The notes below the pieces were generated by a model that had not been told where the DNA came from, did no database searches, and saw nothing but the letters and a program-made list of their open reading frames with translations. This document shows, one piece after another, positions 38,550-45,893 of a stretch of DNA of 49,388 bases. Every line of letters begins with the position of its first letter. Position 1 is the stretch's first letter. The position numbers and the translations under genes are program-made. The stretch is from Prochlorococcus sp. AG-409-N21 (lineage in GTDB: Bacteria; Cyanobacteriota; Cyanobacteriia; PCC-6307; Cyanobiaceae), in assembly GCA_003215415.1 (NCBI GenBank), contig QCKK01000009.1, positions 1-49,388 on the forward strand, in the 5' to 3' direction.

Positions 38550-38591
38550 TCAAATGTACTTGTTCATTGGCCAGTAGTTAATTTCAGTCAT
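38550..38591 (-). repeat. EVE-5'-end repeat copy (MTEINYWPMNKYI)
   Basis: The minus strand reads TTGATATGACTGAAATTAAC, then TACTGGCCAATGAA and a stop in ACATTTGAGTG. It is the best-preserved copy outside the EVE gene; the same upstream TTGATATGACT is found before the 38-residue acidic ORF at 45893. Directly downstream a 22-codon frame (GTG start, MSESNYEKFAELVHTLF) overlaps the repeat. Confidence 0.8.
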
Positions 38592-38657
38592 ATCAAGGCA
38601 TTTCTAGAAATTGCGGTGTGTGAATGGCTTGCGCCTTTGATTGGACATGCCTAGTTC

Positions 38658-39950
38658 TCATACTCTTATTTTTACGAACAAACCATCACGAGGTGAGGGA
38701 CTGGGAATCTGTCGCAGGGTGAAGTCTTGCTCAGGGATTACTTCGAGTTGCAATTTACGAAATAACCCAATCACCATCAGTCGGATCTCAAGCTCGGCTA
38801 ATGATTTACCAAGGCATACACGTTCGCCTGCTCCGAAAGGCATTAGGCTTAGAGAACATTCATTCTCTATGTGACGTTGTGGTCGAAAGAAATCTAGATC
38901 ACCAATCCCATGACGGTTAGAAGCAATTAAAGCTACTTGCACTACACGATTATTAGGCACGACAATGTCATCTAAAACCAAGGATTTCTTGGTGCGGCGA
39001 AAAAAACCACCTACTGGCGGAGTGAATCGCATTACTTCCTTTACGAGAGCATCCAGTCTTGGAGCATTGGCAGGGTCGTAGACCATAGTTGCCTCCTCAG
39101 GTGTTGGAGGCCAATCCAGAGTATCTATCTCTTCACGAAGCCATGTTTCCATTTGTGAATCGAGAAGTAATTCCCGCATTAGGCAGCTCAGCGCAGAAGC
39201 TGTGGTTTCATATCCAGCAAATAACAGTAAAAGTAGTTGTTCTCCCAAATCTTCATCTGTGAAAGGAATGCCTGCTTCATCAAGACCTCCTGCGAGTAAA
39301 TCCAAGCCACCTTTGCCATTGATAGGTTGGCTAAGTATTTTTTGAAGTTTTTCAAGTAAACGTTTTCTTGCCTTGAGAGCTTGGGCAAAGGGACTGCCTG
39401 GAAGAGCTATTGGAATTGAAAAGAGAGCTTTGGTCCAGATCTCGAAATCAGCAAATAACTTGTCACGATCAATACCCTCTAGTCCAAGAACAGTTGTAGC
39501 GATAACGGAAAAAGCGAAACGTCGCATCCTCCCGGCTAAAGGGAGTGGTTCTTTCGCGGTTTTTAGTTCTTCGCCGAGCTCATCAACTAAGTTTATAATG
39601 CCACGGCTATAGCGTTGAAGTGCTGAAGACGAGAATAATTGGGCCACTACTCTTCTCCTTGCTTTATGAGCTGCTCCATTGCGGTTCGCGAGTGAATGGC
39701 TACCTAAAAGTTGTCGAACACTCTCAGGCCACCACCCTTCAATTGCCTCTGGTTGAGATAACAAATCAGCAATAGCCTTTTCCCCCTGAATGAATACCAT
39801 TGGCTGCCCAAGGATTGATGTTTCAAAGACATTTCCAAGACGATCAAATCGACTTTTGGCGAAGTTAGGGTCGCGAAAAAATGCTAGGGCCTCAAAAATT
39901 CCAGTTAGGGCAGCAGTAGTTGGTAGAGGGCGTAATTTAGACATAGTCAT
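38658..39950 (-). CDS. cytochrome P450
   Basis: 430 residues from the ATG at 39950, preceded by AAAGGA 8 bases upstream. The I-helix oxygen motif is LLLLFAGYETTASAL, ExxR is VKEVMRFTPP, and the heme-Cys loop is PFGAGERVCLGKSLAELEIR. The N-terminus (IFEALAFFRDPNFAKSRFDRLGNVFE) has no membrane anchor. It resembles the CYP120-like bacterial/retinoid-type P450s of cyanobacteria. Substrate and electron donor are unknown. No operon partner; it lies in island-like surroundings. Confidence 0.92.
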   Translation of the reverse strand: MTMSKLRPLPTTAALTGIFEALAFFRDPNFAKSRFDRLGNVFETSILGQPMVFIQGEKAIADLLSQPEAIEGWWPESVRQLLGSHSLANRNGAAHKARRRVVAQLFSSSALQRYSRGIINLVDELGEELKTAKEPLPLAGRMRRFAFSVIATTVLGLEGIDRDKLFADFEIWTKALFSIPIALPGSPFAQALKARKRLLEKLQKILSQPINGKGGLDLLAGGLDEAGIPFTDEDLGEQLLLLLFAGYETTASALSCLMRELLLDSQMETWLREEIDTLDWPPTPEEATMVYDPANAPRLDALVKEVMRFTPPVGGFFRRTKKSLVLDDIVVPNNRVVQVALIASNRHGIGDLDFFRPQRHIENECSLSLMPFGAGERVCLGKSLAELEIRLMVIGLFRKLQLEVIPEQDFTLRQIPSPSPRDGLFVKIRV

Positions 39951-40197
39951 CAAACATTTTCCTTTGATGGATAAATGCTCCAAAAAGTCTGAGTGCTTTT
40001 CAAGAGAAATCCCTTAGATCATTATCATAAAGAGGGATCTGAATTTGAGAATCGTTTTTGATTAGCCATCAAAGGTAAAAAAAGAGGTGTTTTTACTCGT
40101 TGAGCTGATCGCTCAGGATTTGCAAAAAATGAGTTAGGTACTGTTTAAGAAGTGGTGGAATGAAAAGCGTTATGACTAGATCACGAGGCTTCTTGAT

Positions 40198-40569
40198 TTA
40201 ATCAGCAAACATTCCATCCACTGACAGCTCTCTTCTTGTCTCTGGCGATGGATATTGCCTGTGATACAAGGCCATTCCACCGGCCAGAGTTATTGCAATT
40301 AGTATCCAACCAATTAAAGATTTCTTTTTGCTAGGAGTCTTTAATTGCATTGCCTTTGGTTTGGTTCGCATTTCAGGGAAACAGCTAGTCACTTGTATTA
40401 GATCCCAGATTTCATCTCGGTCATATGAAGATAAGCTTTTCCCTGGAACGCCACTCCCCTCTTCTAGTCCTTCGACTTTCATTTTTGCTCTTATTAATGC
40501 TTTCCTCTCAAAACTAGTCATCGCCTTGAAGCGTTCCTTCCTTTTGTCATTGTTCTCTTGAATTGCCAT
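40198..40569 (-). CDS. protein of unknown function with one C-terminal membrane helix
   Basis: 123 residues. The N-terminal two thirds are charged and helical (KRKERFKAMTSFERKALIRAKMKVEGLEE), followed by SSYDRDEIWDLIQVTSCFPEM. A single helix (SLIGWILIAITLAGGMALY) lies near the end, with a short acidic tail. It begins 9 bases after the alkyltransferase-like gene and is probably co-transcribed with it. No family recognised. Confidence 0.65.
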   Translation of the reverse strand: MAIQENNDKRKERFKAMTSFERKALIRAKMKVEGLEEGSGVPGKSLSSYDRDEIWDLIQVTSCFPEMRTKPKAMQLKTPSKKKSLIGWILIAITLAGGMALYHRQYPSPETRRELSVDGMFAD

Positions 40570-40578
40570 ATCGCCTTT

Positions 40579-40920
40579 TTAGTCCGAATCTTTCAATAGA
40601 TCTGGTTCCCATAAATACCTGCTTAGTTGAATCTTTAATGCCTGATTTATAAAAACACTTTCGCTGTTCAATAAATCTATTTGGACCCAGTCATTTCCCT
40701 CTCGACCAATACTCATTGATACTTCCCCTTTGGCATTTATGACTCGATGCCAAGAGATTTTTGAAGGCAAGCGCAATCTCTTTAAGGACCATCCAATTTG
40801 CCGTGCACACTCATATGCACCAACTAATTCAGCTATTTGACCATAGGTAGTGACTTGACCAAATGGTATGTGTGAAACAGCTTTATATACCCGCAAATCA
40901 AAAGACTTTTTCACGGTCAT
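40579..40920 (-). CDS. alkyltransferase-like protein (MGMT fold, no active Cys)
   Basis: 113 residues from the ATG at 40920 (MTVKKSFDLRVYKAV); upstream in-frame ATGs lie in a decayed repeat. It has the MGMT DNA-binding fold: HIPFGQVTTYGQIAELVGAYECARQIGWSLKRL, then SWHRVINAKGEVSM. The methyl-acceptor Cys of PCHRV is replaced by Trp (SWHRV), diagnostic of ATL proteins that bind O6-alkylguanine and flag it for excision repair rather than repairing it. Confidence 0.87.
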   Translation of the reverse strand: MTVKKSFDLRVYKAVSHIPFGQVTTYGQIAELVGAYECARQIGWSLKRLRLPSKISWHRVINAKGEVSMSIGREGNDWVQIDLLNSESVFINQALKIQLSRYLWEPDLLKDSD

Positions 40921-40924
40921 CTCA

Positions 40925-41012
40925 TTAGGTTCCCCAGTCGACACCATCATCATCTTCGTTGTATTCATAATTCAGTAGAGGGTCCTCATCTCTTTTGTCT
41001 CTTCTTTATTGG
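40925..41012 (-). pseudogene. frameshifted copy of the 38-residue acidic ORF
   Basis: The minus strand ends DPLLNYEYNEDDDGVDWGT-stop, closely matching PSLLNYEYDEEDDGLDWET-stop of the ORF at 45777-45893. Upstream the shared AATAAAGAAGAG is out of frame with this tail and no start is available, so the copy is broken. Its stop lies 4 bases before the ATL start codon. Confidence 0.72.
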
Positions 41013-41024
41013 TGAGTAGCTTTT

Positions 41025-41090
41025 CTCTTCCATTTTTACCTATTAATCAATCAGTACTTATGAAAGATGAATGGTGTGTATAGATTTTCT
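41025..41090 (-). repeat. second-module repeat copy
   Basis: The minus strand contains AAAATCTATACACACCATTC, CTTTCATAAG, TACTGATTGATTAATAGG and TAAAAATGGAAGAG, matching 32425-32343 over most of its length and 37560-37529 in part. Confidence 0.75.
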
Positions 41091-41445
41091 AGCTACCAAA
41101 ACGATAGTGCATTCGTACAGCCTTATGCACTTCCCATGTACAAGACATCCCTTTCGCGAAGACTACTAGATCACCGACTCCAAACCTGACAGGCTTACCT
41201 TCATGAGGAGTAACGGTTACATCTCCTTTGAGAATCAAACAAGTTTCTTTCTCGCTATATGTCCAAGGGAACTTACTGGGATCACAAGTCCATATTGGCC
41301 ATTGCTTTTGCTTTATCCCTGGCTCGTTGATAGTTCTTTCAGGGCAGGGTGATGTTAGGCGACTTCCAATTAATTATCTCGAGCTCAACCTCTTTCCAGC
41401 TATTTTCATCAGATCTTATGTGGATAGTGTTAAGGCTGCTTGATA
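41089..41445 (-). pseudogene. frameshifted cupin (DUF861-type) gene
   Basis: Two minus-strand frames together give one cupin. The 5' frame reads RSDENSWKEVELEIINWK then SPNITLP and a stop. After a one-base shift at CTGCCCTGAAAG the other frame continues ERTINEPGIKQKQWPIWTCD, then ETCLILKGDVTVTPHEGKPV, GVGDLVVFAKGMSCTWEVHK and HYRFGS-stop. The halves match the usual about 110-residue cupin_3 protein, but neither frame has a standard start for the whole. It is probably a recent pseudogene. Confidence 0.75.
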
Positions 41446-41549
41446 TGGAGTCAGATGCAGAAGAGAATGTCAGGAAGATTGATTAAAAGAGAAAAGGACG
41501 AGATAATGTACCTGAGCTGCTTCAACTAGCCACTTGCTTGTTAAACAAC

Positions 41550-41750
41550 ATGGTTGAAAAGATCACTAGCTACTGGCAAGAATTAACTTATGACAACAGG
41601 CTGTTTATTAAACAGATAGGCATTGCCTCCGTTGCTTTATATGTCGTCTTTCAACTCGTAGGCTTTTTACTCCCTATAGCTATTACTGGATACGCTTGCT
41701 ACTGGGCTTATAAGAATGTCTTGACTGACAATCCTAGAGTAATGAAATGA
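41550..41750 (+). CDS. small membrane protein of unknown function
   Basis: 66 residues from the ATG at 41550 (a TTG at 41538 would add four). A charged N-terminus (VEKITSYWQELTYDNRLFIKQIG) precedes a long hydrophobic region (IASVALYVVFQLVGFLLPIAITGYACYWAYK). Its stop overlaps the start of the next small gene as ATGA, so the two are coupled. No family recognised. Confidence 0.62.
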   Translation: MVEKITSYWQELTYDNRLFIKQIGIASVALYVVFQLVGFLLPIAITGYACYWAYKNVLTDNPRVMK

Positions 41751-41923
41751 AGAAGATTATTGACTGGCATAGAAACCTAATTGAACGTGGTCAAGAACAA
41801 TTTAACTTGTCTAGTTACACCTTGTATTTGTTTGGGATTGTTGAGGGTGCTCTCTATATGTGGATATTGCTGAAAGTCATCCCTTGGTTATTTGGTAGCA
41901 GAGCAGAGTTCCCTGAGTTTTAA
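41747..41923 (+). CDS. 58-residue membrane protein coupled to the gene before it
   Basis: The ATG at 41747 overlaps the previous stop (ATGA). It starts MKKIIDWHRNLIERGQEQF, has one helix (YTLYLFGIVEGALYMWILLKVIPWLF) and ends SRAEFPEF. The coupling supports that both small proteins are real and made together, perhaps as a two-subunit membrane complex (inference). Confidence 0.6.
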   Translation: MKKIIDWHRNLIERGQEQFNLSSYTLYLFGIVEGALYMWILLKVIPWLFGSRAEFPEF

Positions 41924-41997
41924 TTGTGAACCTGATCGAGCTAGATAAGACAGCTGTCCAAGCAGTATAGAAACGTTTTGGACTTAGCAATTATAGG

Positions 41998-42081
41998 ATG
42001 GTTAACTTTAGTTGGGCCTTCGGTTTCTTAGTAGGAGTTATCGCTACTCTAATTTTACACTGGATCGACTTACCTCATTAA
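41998..42081 (+). CDS. 27-residue single-helix membrane peptide
   Basis: ATG at 41998 preceded by ATAGG, stop at 42079. The product is almost entirely one transmembrane helix: FSWAFGFLVGVIATLILHWI, ending DLPH. It resembles in size the tiny photosystem or cytochrome subunits of cyanobacteria, but I cannot match it to one. It follows the two coupled membrane ORFs. Confidence 0.45.
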   Translation: MVNFSWAFGFLVGVIATLILHWIDLPH

Positions 42082-42331
42082 TTAATGGAGTTTATAAAGT
42101 CAAGTAATCTCAATCATTGGCAGTTATATACTTCACGGAGAACCCTATGATTGCCGCGAAAGTCGAAAGAGCCCAGATTCAGATACGTTAAATATTTGTA
42201 CTTGCTTTGTAAGCATTTTTATTCTCTTTGAAAGTCAACCATATTCTTATACGTTAGGAAATTTCTTACTAGCTAAATATTCTCTAACATAATTAGATAT
42301 TATTGATTTCACGATAGACTTCCAACTCGGA
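42082..42331. other. non-coding gap before the asparagine synthase remnant
   Basis: AT-rich, no convincing ORF on either strand. A GATACGTT-like word occurs twice (about 42182 and, as ATACGTTA, 42256), of unknown meaning. Confidence 0.4.
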
Positions 42332-42652
42332 TCAATCAAGGAATAGTCTTGACCAAATCTCTAGAGAAATCCATTGCCATAAAAAGAATGAATTACTCTT
42401 ATCAGATTTAAGATAATTTTGGTATTCCTCTTTGACTCTTTTTGGCTCAACCCAACCTCGAGCAAAAAAACTCTCTGACATAACGTAATCCATAATTAAT
42501 ACATTTAATTCTTTTGTAATCCACTTGTTCTGAGGAGACTGGATTGACCTCTTTGGAGTATATGCAATATTTTGAAGACCTTTAGAAGATAATAAATCGC
42601 GAATTAATAATTTGACAAATTCATCTGAAAAAAAATCTATTATGGAAAACCT
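42332..42652 (-). pseudogene. 3' fragment of an asparagine synthase (AsnB-like) gene
   Basis: One open frame of about 107 codons has no start codon at a sensible place and an in-frame TGA just upstream. It reads like the AsnB C-terminus: PKRSIQSPQNKWITKELNVL, SFFARGWVEPKRVKEEYQNY, then SFFLWQWISLEIWSRLFLD-stop. The glutaminase domain and ATP-binding core (SGGxDS) are missing. It is a remnant of a deleted or partly transferred gene, of the kind found in surface-polysaccharide clusters. Confidence 0.72.
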
Positions 42653-42891
42653 TCAATTGATGTCATATGTTTACTTAGAAGTATTTAACTCACTAATTTA
42701 AATAAAGGAACAATCAAATGCTTGACACTCTTTGCTTTTTCTAGAATCTCCTAGTTACCATGGCTAGCATTACTATTTAATTTGGCTGCAAATACTAGTT
42801 TACAACCAGCTTAAGTCTAAATGCTTATGTAATACCCCTATATGTAATTTGTACATATGTGTTAAATATGAATTAGCCGAATAGGGCGATT
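42653..42891. other. non-coding gap
   Basis: AT-rich with several short in-frame stops on both strands. No gene, strong terminator or repeat copy seen. A GTACATATGTGTTAAATATG segment near 42851 may hold the promoter of the next ORF (-10-like TTAAATAT). Confidence 0.35.
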
Positions 42892-43056
42892 ATGAAACTA
42901 AGAACTCCTTTTACTGTAATTGCAAATTCACTTAAGGATATTGATCGTATACACGATTTCTCTTACCAGTTGCCTAATGAGAGGCATGATGACTTTTGGG
43001 AAGAGATATGCAAACTTCATCCCACAAAATCCTCTTGTAATCTCTACGAAGTGTAG
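42892..43056 (+). CDS. 54-residue protein of unknown function
   Basis: ATG at 42892 (AGGGCG upstream), TAG at 43054. It begins MKLRTPFTVIANSLKDIDRI, continues with DFSYQLPNERHDDFWEEIC and ends SSCNLYEV; soluble and acidic, two Cys. The composition is protein-like and better than the overlapping frames. Its stop is followed within about 30 bases by the OsmC-like gene, so the two are probably co-transcribed. Confidence 0.6.
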   Translation: MKLRTPFTVIANSLKDIDRIHDFSYQLPNERHDDFWEEICKLHPTKSSCNLYEV

Positions 43057-43085
43057 ACAGGATTGTTTGTCGATATCTCGGAGAT

Positions 43086-44003
43086 TTGCATACAGAAGCT
43101 AAGCATGTGAAGTCTGGAGAAACTCTTAGGACCGATGCACCTATTGACCATGCAGGTAAAGGAGAGAATTTTGCTCCTACTGATCTATTAACTACAGCTG
43201 TAGGGACTTGTTTCCTTACAGTGATGGGAATCACTGCTAAAGAAAAAGGGTGGAAATTAGATGAAATAACAGTTGCAATTGATAAGAAGATGACAACTCA
43301 TGGTCCTCGCAAGATTAGATCTTTATCACTTCAAATTGATATGCCAACTAATTTAGGAGCTGATCAATTAAAGGTTCTTCAAAAGGCAACGAAAGACTGT
43401 CCTGTTTTGAGAAACTTACATGACTCAGTAAAAATCAAAGTTAAGTGGAATCAATTAATACAGAAAAAAAAGACTTCCCTGAATTTTTTCGCTACTAATG
43501 TCTTTCGTGAAACTCCTGATGTCACGTTCTTTGATGCAGGAGTCAACGGCTCTAATGGATCTGATGTGGTAATTCATCATGGAGCTGCAATCTCTCCTCC
43601 TGATGACGATGGATTTGAGCAGTATTACGTTCATCACCATCAGATTGATCACAACTTGGTTTTAGATGGATGCCGTACTTTTACCCTTCTAAACCCTGAA
43701 TGGGATGAGCCCCATCACGTGATTTACCTCAATCCAAAAATGGGTGCTCTTCAAATACCTATTGGGACTTATCACCAGTCTGTTTCAGGGATAGAGGGCA
43801 GCATGGTATTGAACCAAGCAGTAAGAGATAGGGGTTTTGATCCAAGTAAGGAATTTATTCCTGTCAGTTTGCGAGATAGGGCTGATTTGCAAAAAGCAAA
43901 AGCAGCTGAGCCTGTTTATTGGATTTGGGATGATGGAAGAATCAAAAGATTGACAGTAGCTCCTGTTTCTAGTGGCAACAAAAAATCGCAATTTAATTGT
44001 TAA
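43086..44003 (+). CDS. OsmC-cupin fusion protein
   Basis: 305 residues. Residues 1-122 are an OsmC/Ohr-type thiol peroxidase domain: TDAPIDHAGKGENFAPTDLL, GTCFLTVMGITAKEKG with Cys42 and TKDCPVLRNLHDSV with Cys105. Residues about 131-290 are a cupin-like domain rich in His: SDVVIHHGAAISPPDDDGFEQ, then YYVHHHQIDHNLVLDG, LNPEWDEPHHVIYL, IPIGTYHQS. A short Lys-rich linker (QKKKTS) joins them. The frame extends upstream (codons for CRYLGDL, expected in OsmC) but no ATG/GTG/TTG precedes TTG 43086, so the true start is uncertain (an ATT at 43062 is possible). Confidence 0.78.
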   Translation: MHTEAKHVKSGETLRTDAPIDHAGKGENFAPTDLLTTAVGTCFLTVMGITAKEKGWKLDEITVAIDKKMTTHGPRKIRSLSLQIDMPTNLGADQLKVLQKATKDCPVLRNLHDSVKIKVKWNQLIQKKKTSLNFFATNVFRETPDVTFFDAGVNGSNGSDVVIHHGAAISPPDDDGFEQYYVHHHQIDHNLVLDGCRTFTLLNPEWDEPHHVIYLNPKMGALQIPIGTYHQSVSGIEGSMVLNQAVRDRGFDPSKEFIPVSLRDRADLQKAKAAEPVYWIWDDGRIKRLTVAPVSSGNKKSQFNC

Positions 44004-44084
44004 GACCTTGGAATCAACTTTTGATAAGGATTATCTACTGCCAGTGATTGTGACCTGTTTTGATGCACAGGTAAATTGCACTCT

Positions 44085-44279
44085 TCAAACGACTCCTAAC
44101 TTCATTGCCTCTTTCACCCTCCTGACTATTACATCATCAATATCGTTGTCCGTTTGAAGTGCTAACCATTCCAAAGCAGAAATGATCCAAGTTTTCATTT
44201 GCTTCTTGAAGAGCTTCTTAAGGGTCAAGAATAACAAGGGTTTGAATAATAAAAAAAGAAAACCTGTAATACCTGTCAT
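44085..44279 (-). CDS. small membrane protein of unknown function
   Basis: 64 residues from the ATG at 44279 (a start at 44372 would add 31 atypical residues). A hydrophobic N-terminus (TGITGFLFLLFKPLLFLTL) is followed by a basic turn (KKLFKKQMK) and a helical, charged C-terminus (ISALEWLALQTDNDIDDVIVRRVKEAMK). The layout resembles holin- or phage-tail-chaperone-like small proteins, but this is only a resemblance. It converges with the OsmC-cupin gene. Confidence 0.5.
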   Translation of the reverse strand: MTGITGFLFLLFKPLLFLTLKKLFKKQMKTWIISALEWLALQTDNDIDDVIVRRVKEAMKLGVV

Positions 44280-44386
44280 TCTTTCAATCTCAATAACGGC
44301 AAGGATATCTGTTTTAGAAGCCTTTAAGCAGATATTCTGTTTCTGGAGGTAGAAGCTGCAATTTATTTGCATTCAGTTAAAAAAAC

Positions 44387-44782
44387 ATGACTTCAAATCA
44401 AGAGGGATCTGATTCCTTTGAAAATTTCACTAAGGAAAAGCTATTAGAGCTGGTTAAGGTAAATGATGCTTTGGATCAGGAAGAGGCCAGAATAATAAAT
44501 GAAGAGATAGAGGAAGCAGAAGCAAGAAGATCTGAGATGAGACCTTTTAGGAGGCTAAGGAAATCGCCGCTTGAAATTTTGAATCGATCTTTATTTCTTT
44601 TATTTTTAGGTAGTTTTCTATTCTCATTCACTTCTGTTTACGCAACAAGTCGTTGGTGGTTCTTCTGGTATCTAATCAGTGCTTTTTCCTGCATTTTGTA
44701 TGCACCAAATAGGAAAGCCCTTAAGGAATTTCTAGATGCCTGGCCAAATATTGTCGATCTAATGAAGGGTTCGATGAAATAA
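44387..44782 (+). CDS. acidic coiled-coil protein with two membrane helices
   Basis: 131 residues. N-terminal acidic helix (LLELVKVNDALDQEEARIINEEIEEAEARRSEM), basic turn (RPFRRLRKSPLEILNR), then two membrane helices (LFLLFLGSFLFSFTSVYA and WWFFWYLISAFSCILYA) and a soluble tail. It resembles small cyanobacterial membrane proteins of unknown role. Divergent from the previous gene. Confidence 0.62.
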   Translation: MTSNQEGSDSFENFTKEKLLELVKVNDALDQEEARIINEEIEEAEARRSEMRPFRRLRKSPLEILNRSLFLLFLGSFLFSFTSVYATSRWWFFWYLISAFSCILYAPNRKALKEFLDAWPNIVDLMKGSMK

Positions 44783-44902
44783 GTAAGGTGATATTTCCCC
44801 TATGACTAGCCCATCTCATCATTTCTTAGATTTGACTAAGTTTAAAAAGCTACTTTCTATTTTAATCTTTTGATTTCGTCTAATTTTAAGAGATTTTTTG
44901 TA

Positions 44903-45367
44903 TTAGTTTTCTAACCAACTCACTAGTGCTTTATTAGGACTTTTAATTTCTTTAATAGATGTATAAAAAGAGTTCTCCCAATTCGAAGCTGGTAATCCTG
45001 CAAAAAGCATCAAGTTCAGTGGATAGTCTTCTGAGTCACTGCACCTTCTGAAGTCATCACGGAAGAGAAAGGTTGGTTTGTTTAATGCAATGGCGACGCC
45101 AAGTTCAACCATCACACCTTCATCTGGGGGTGTCCCATTGACTATGGCAAAAATTGCATCCGAATCTTTCACGTCTTGTAGATCTGCTATTGCCACTTTG
45201 TGTGCCCAGCCTGGTTGAGAAAAATCAACTTGATTATTGCGTTGGAAGGGTTCCCATACTTCTGCACCTAAAGATTCGAGAGCAGAAACGAATTCAGGCA
45301 ATAGCTTGGCATTCCATTGTTTGGAGAACCCATAAGGAGATGCTAGGTAAATTGTTTTTTTAGTCAT
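44903..45367 (-). CDS. nucleoside 2-deoxyribosyltransferase
   Basis: 154 residues from the ATG at 45367 (MTKKTIYLASPYGFS), which overlaps the upstream gene's stop. Motifs: IYLASPYGFSKQW, the Asp-rich ADLQDVKDSDAIFAIVNG and the catalytic-Glu block PPDEGVMVELGVAIALNKPTFLFRDDFR. It exchanges bases between deoxyribonucleosides, a salvage activity. It is coupled to a phosphoribosyltransferase gene, giving a base/nucleoside salvage pair. Confidence 0.88.
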   Translation of the reverse strand: MTKKTIYLASPYGFSKQWNAKLLPEFVSALESLGAEVWEPFQRNNQVDFSQPGWAHKVAIADLQDVKDSDAIFAIVNGTPPDEGVMVELGVAIALNKPTFLFRDDFRRCSDSEDYPLNLMLFAGLPASNWENSFYTSIKEIKSPNKALVSWLEN

Positions 45368-45759
45368 ATAGATCGCTCTCTGGAGAATTGGTAAGTCTTC
45401 ATATCCTCTTCCGCTTGCGTATGGTTTTCCCATGGGAAAACCACCCATTCGTCAGGACTAGAGACTTCGATGGCATTCCACCATTCGGGCATCACTTTGC
45501 TATACCAAACAAAAGAAGTTGTATCGGGAATATCTAGAGCATTATTCAAAGTTTTTCCTGTTTCATAAATATCATCAACAACAAGACAACCAGGTTTTAA
45601 TTCGTCTAGATAAGGAATATTCAATGAATGACTCATTGCAACGGCCAGGCAAAGACCACCTCTGGGGAAGCCATATACGCCAGAAAATTGCTTATCTTTG
45701 CATTTATTAGTGATGCTAATAATGCAGTAGTTGAAATTTTCCCAGCTGAGTATTTTCAT
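45364..45759 (-). CDS. xanthine/hypoxanthine-type phosphoribosyltransferase
   Basis: 131 residues with the PRPP motif CLVVDDIYETGKTLNNAL and the upstream GVYGFPRGGLCLAVAMSHSLN loop. The C-terminal FVWYSKVMPEWWNAIEV..DEWVVFPWE resembles xanthine/guanine phosphoribosyltransferases (Xpt/Gpt-like), with a shortened hood. It would convert a purine base (or analog) to its nucleotide. The stop overlaps the deoxyribosyltransferase start by 4 bases. Confidence 0.85.
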   Translation of the reverse strand: MKILSWENFNYCIISITNKCKDKQFSGVYGFPRGGLCLAVAMSHSLNIPYLDELKPGCLVVDDIYETGKTLNNALDIPDTTSFVWYSKVMPEWWNAIEVSSPDEWVVFPWENHTQAEEDMKTYQFSRERSI

Positions 45760-45776
45760 TAATTGGTTGAGCCTAA

Positions 45777-45893
45777 TTAGGTCTCCCAGTCGAGACCATC
45801 GTCCTCTTCATCGTATTCATAGTTCAATAGGGAAGGCTCAGGCTCTTCTTTATTGAGAAGAGGGTTTTGTTCTTTAGACTTAATTTCAGTCAT
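45777..45893 (-). CDS. 38-residue acidic protein built on the repeat leader
   Basis: ATG at 45893, TAA at 45777. It starts MTEIKSKEQNPLLNKEE and ends NYEYDEEDDGLDWET. The first codons and upstream TTGATATGACTGAAATTAA are the same as in the repeat copy at 38591; the tail has a broken paralog at 40925-41012. It ends 18 bases before the phosphoribosyltransferase start on the same strand. Confidence 0.55.
   Translation of the reverse strand: MTEIKSKEQNPLLNKEEPEPSLLNYEYDEEDDGLDWET

Noticed and set aside
42920-43102. 60-codon plus-strand frame
   Set aside because: It overlaps the 54-residue ORF at 42892-43056, which has a better start, spacing and composition.
43475-43500. Separate start for the cupin half of the OsmC fusion
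   Set aside because: Only a CTG is available, with no ribosome site; the frame is continuous, so one fused gene is the simpler call.
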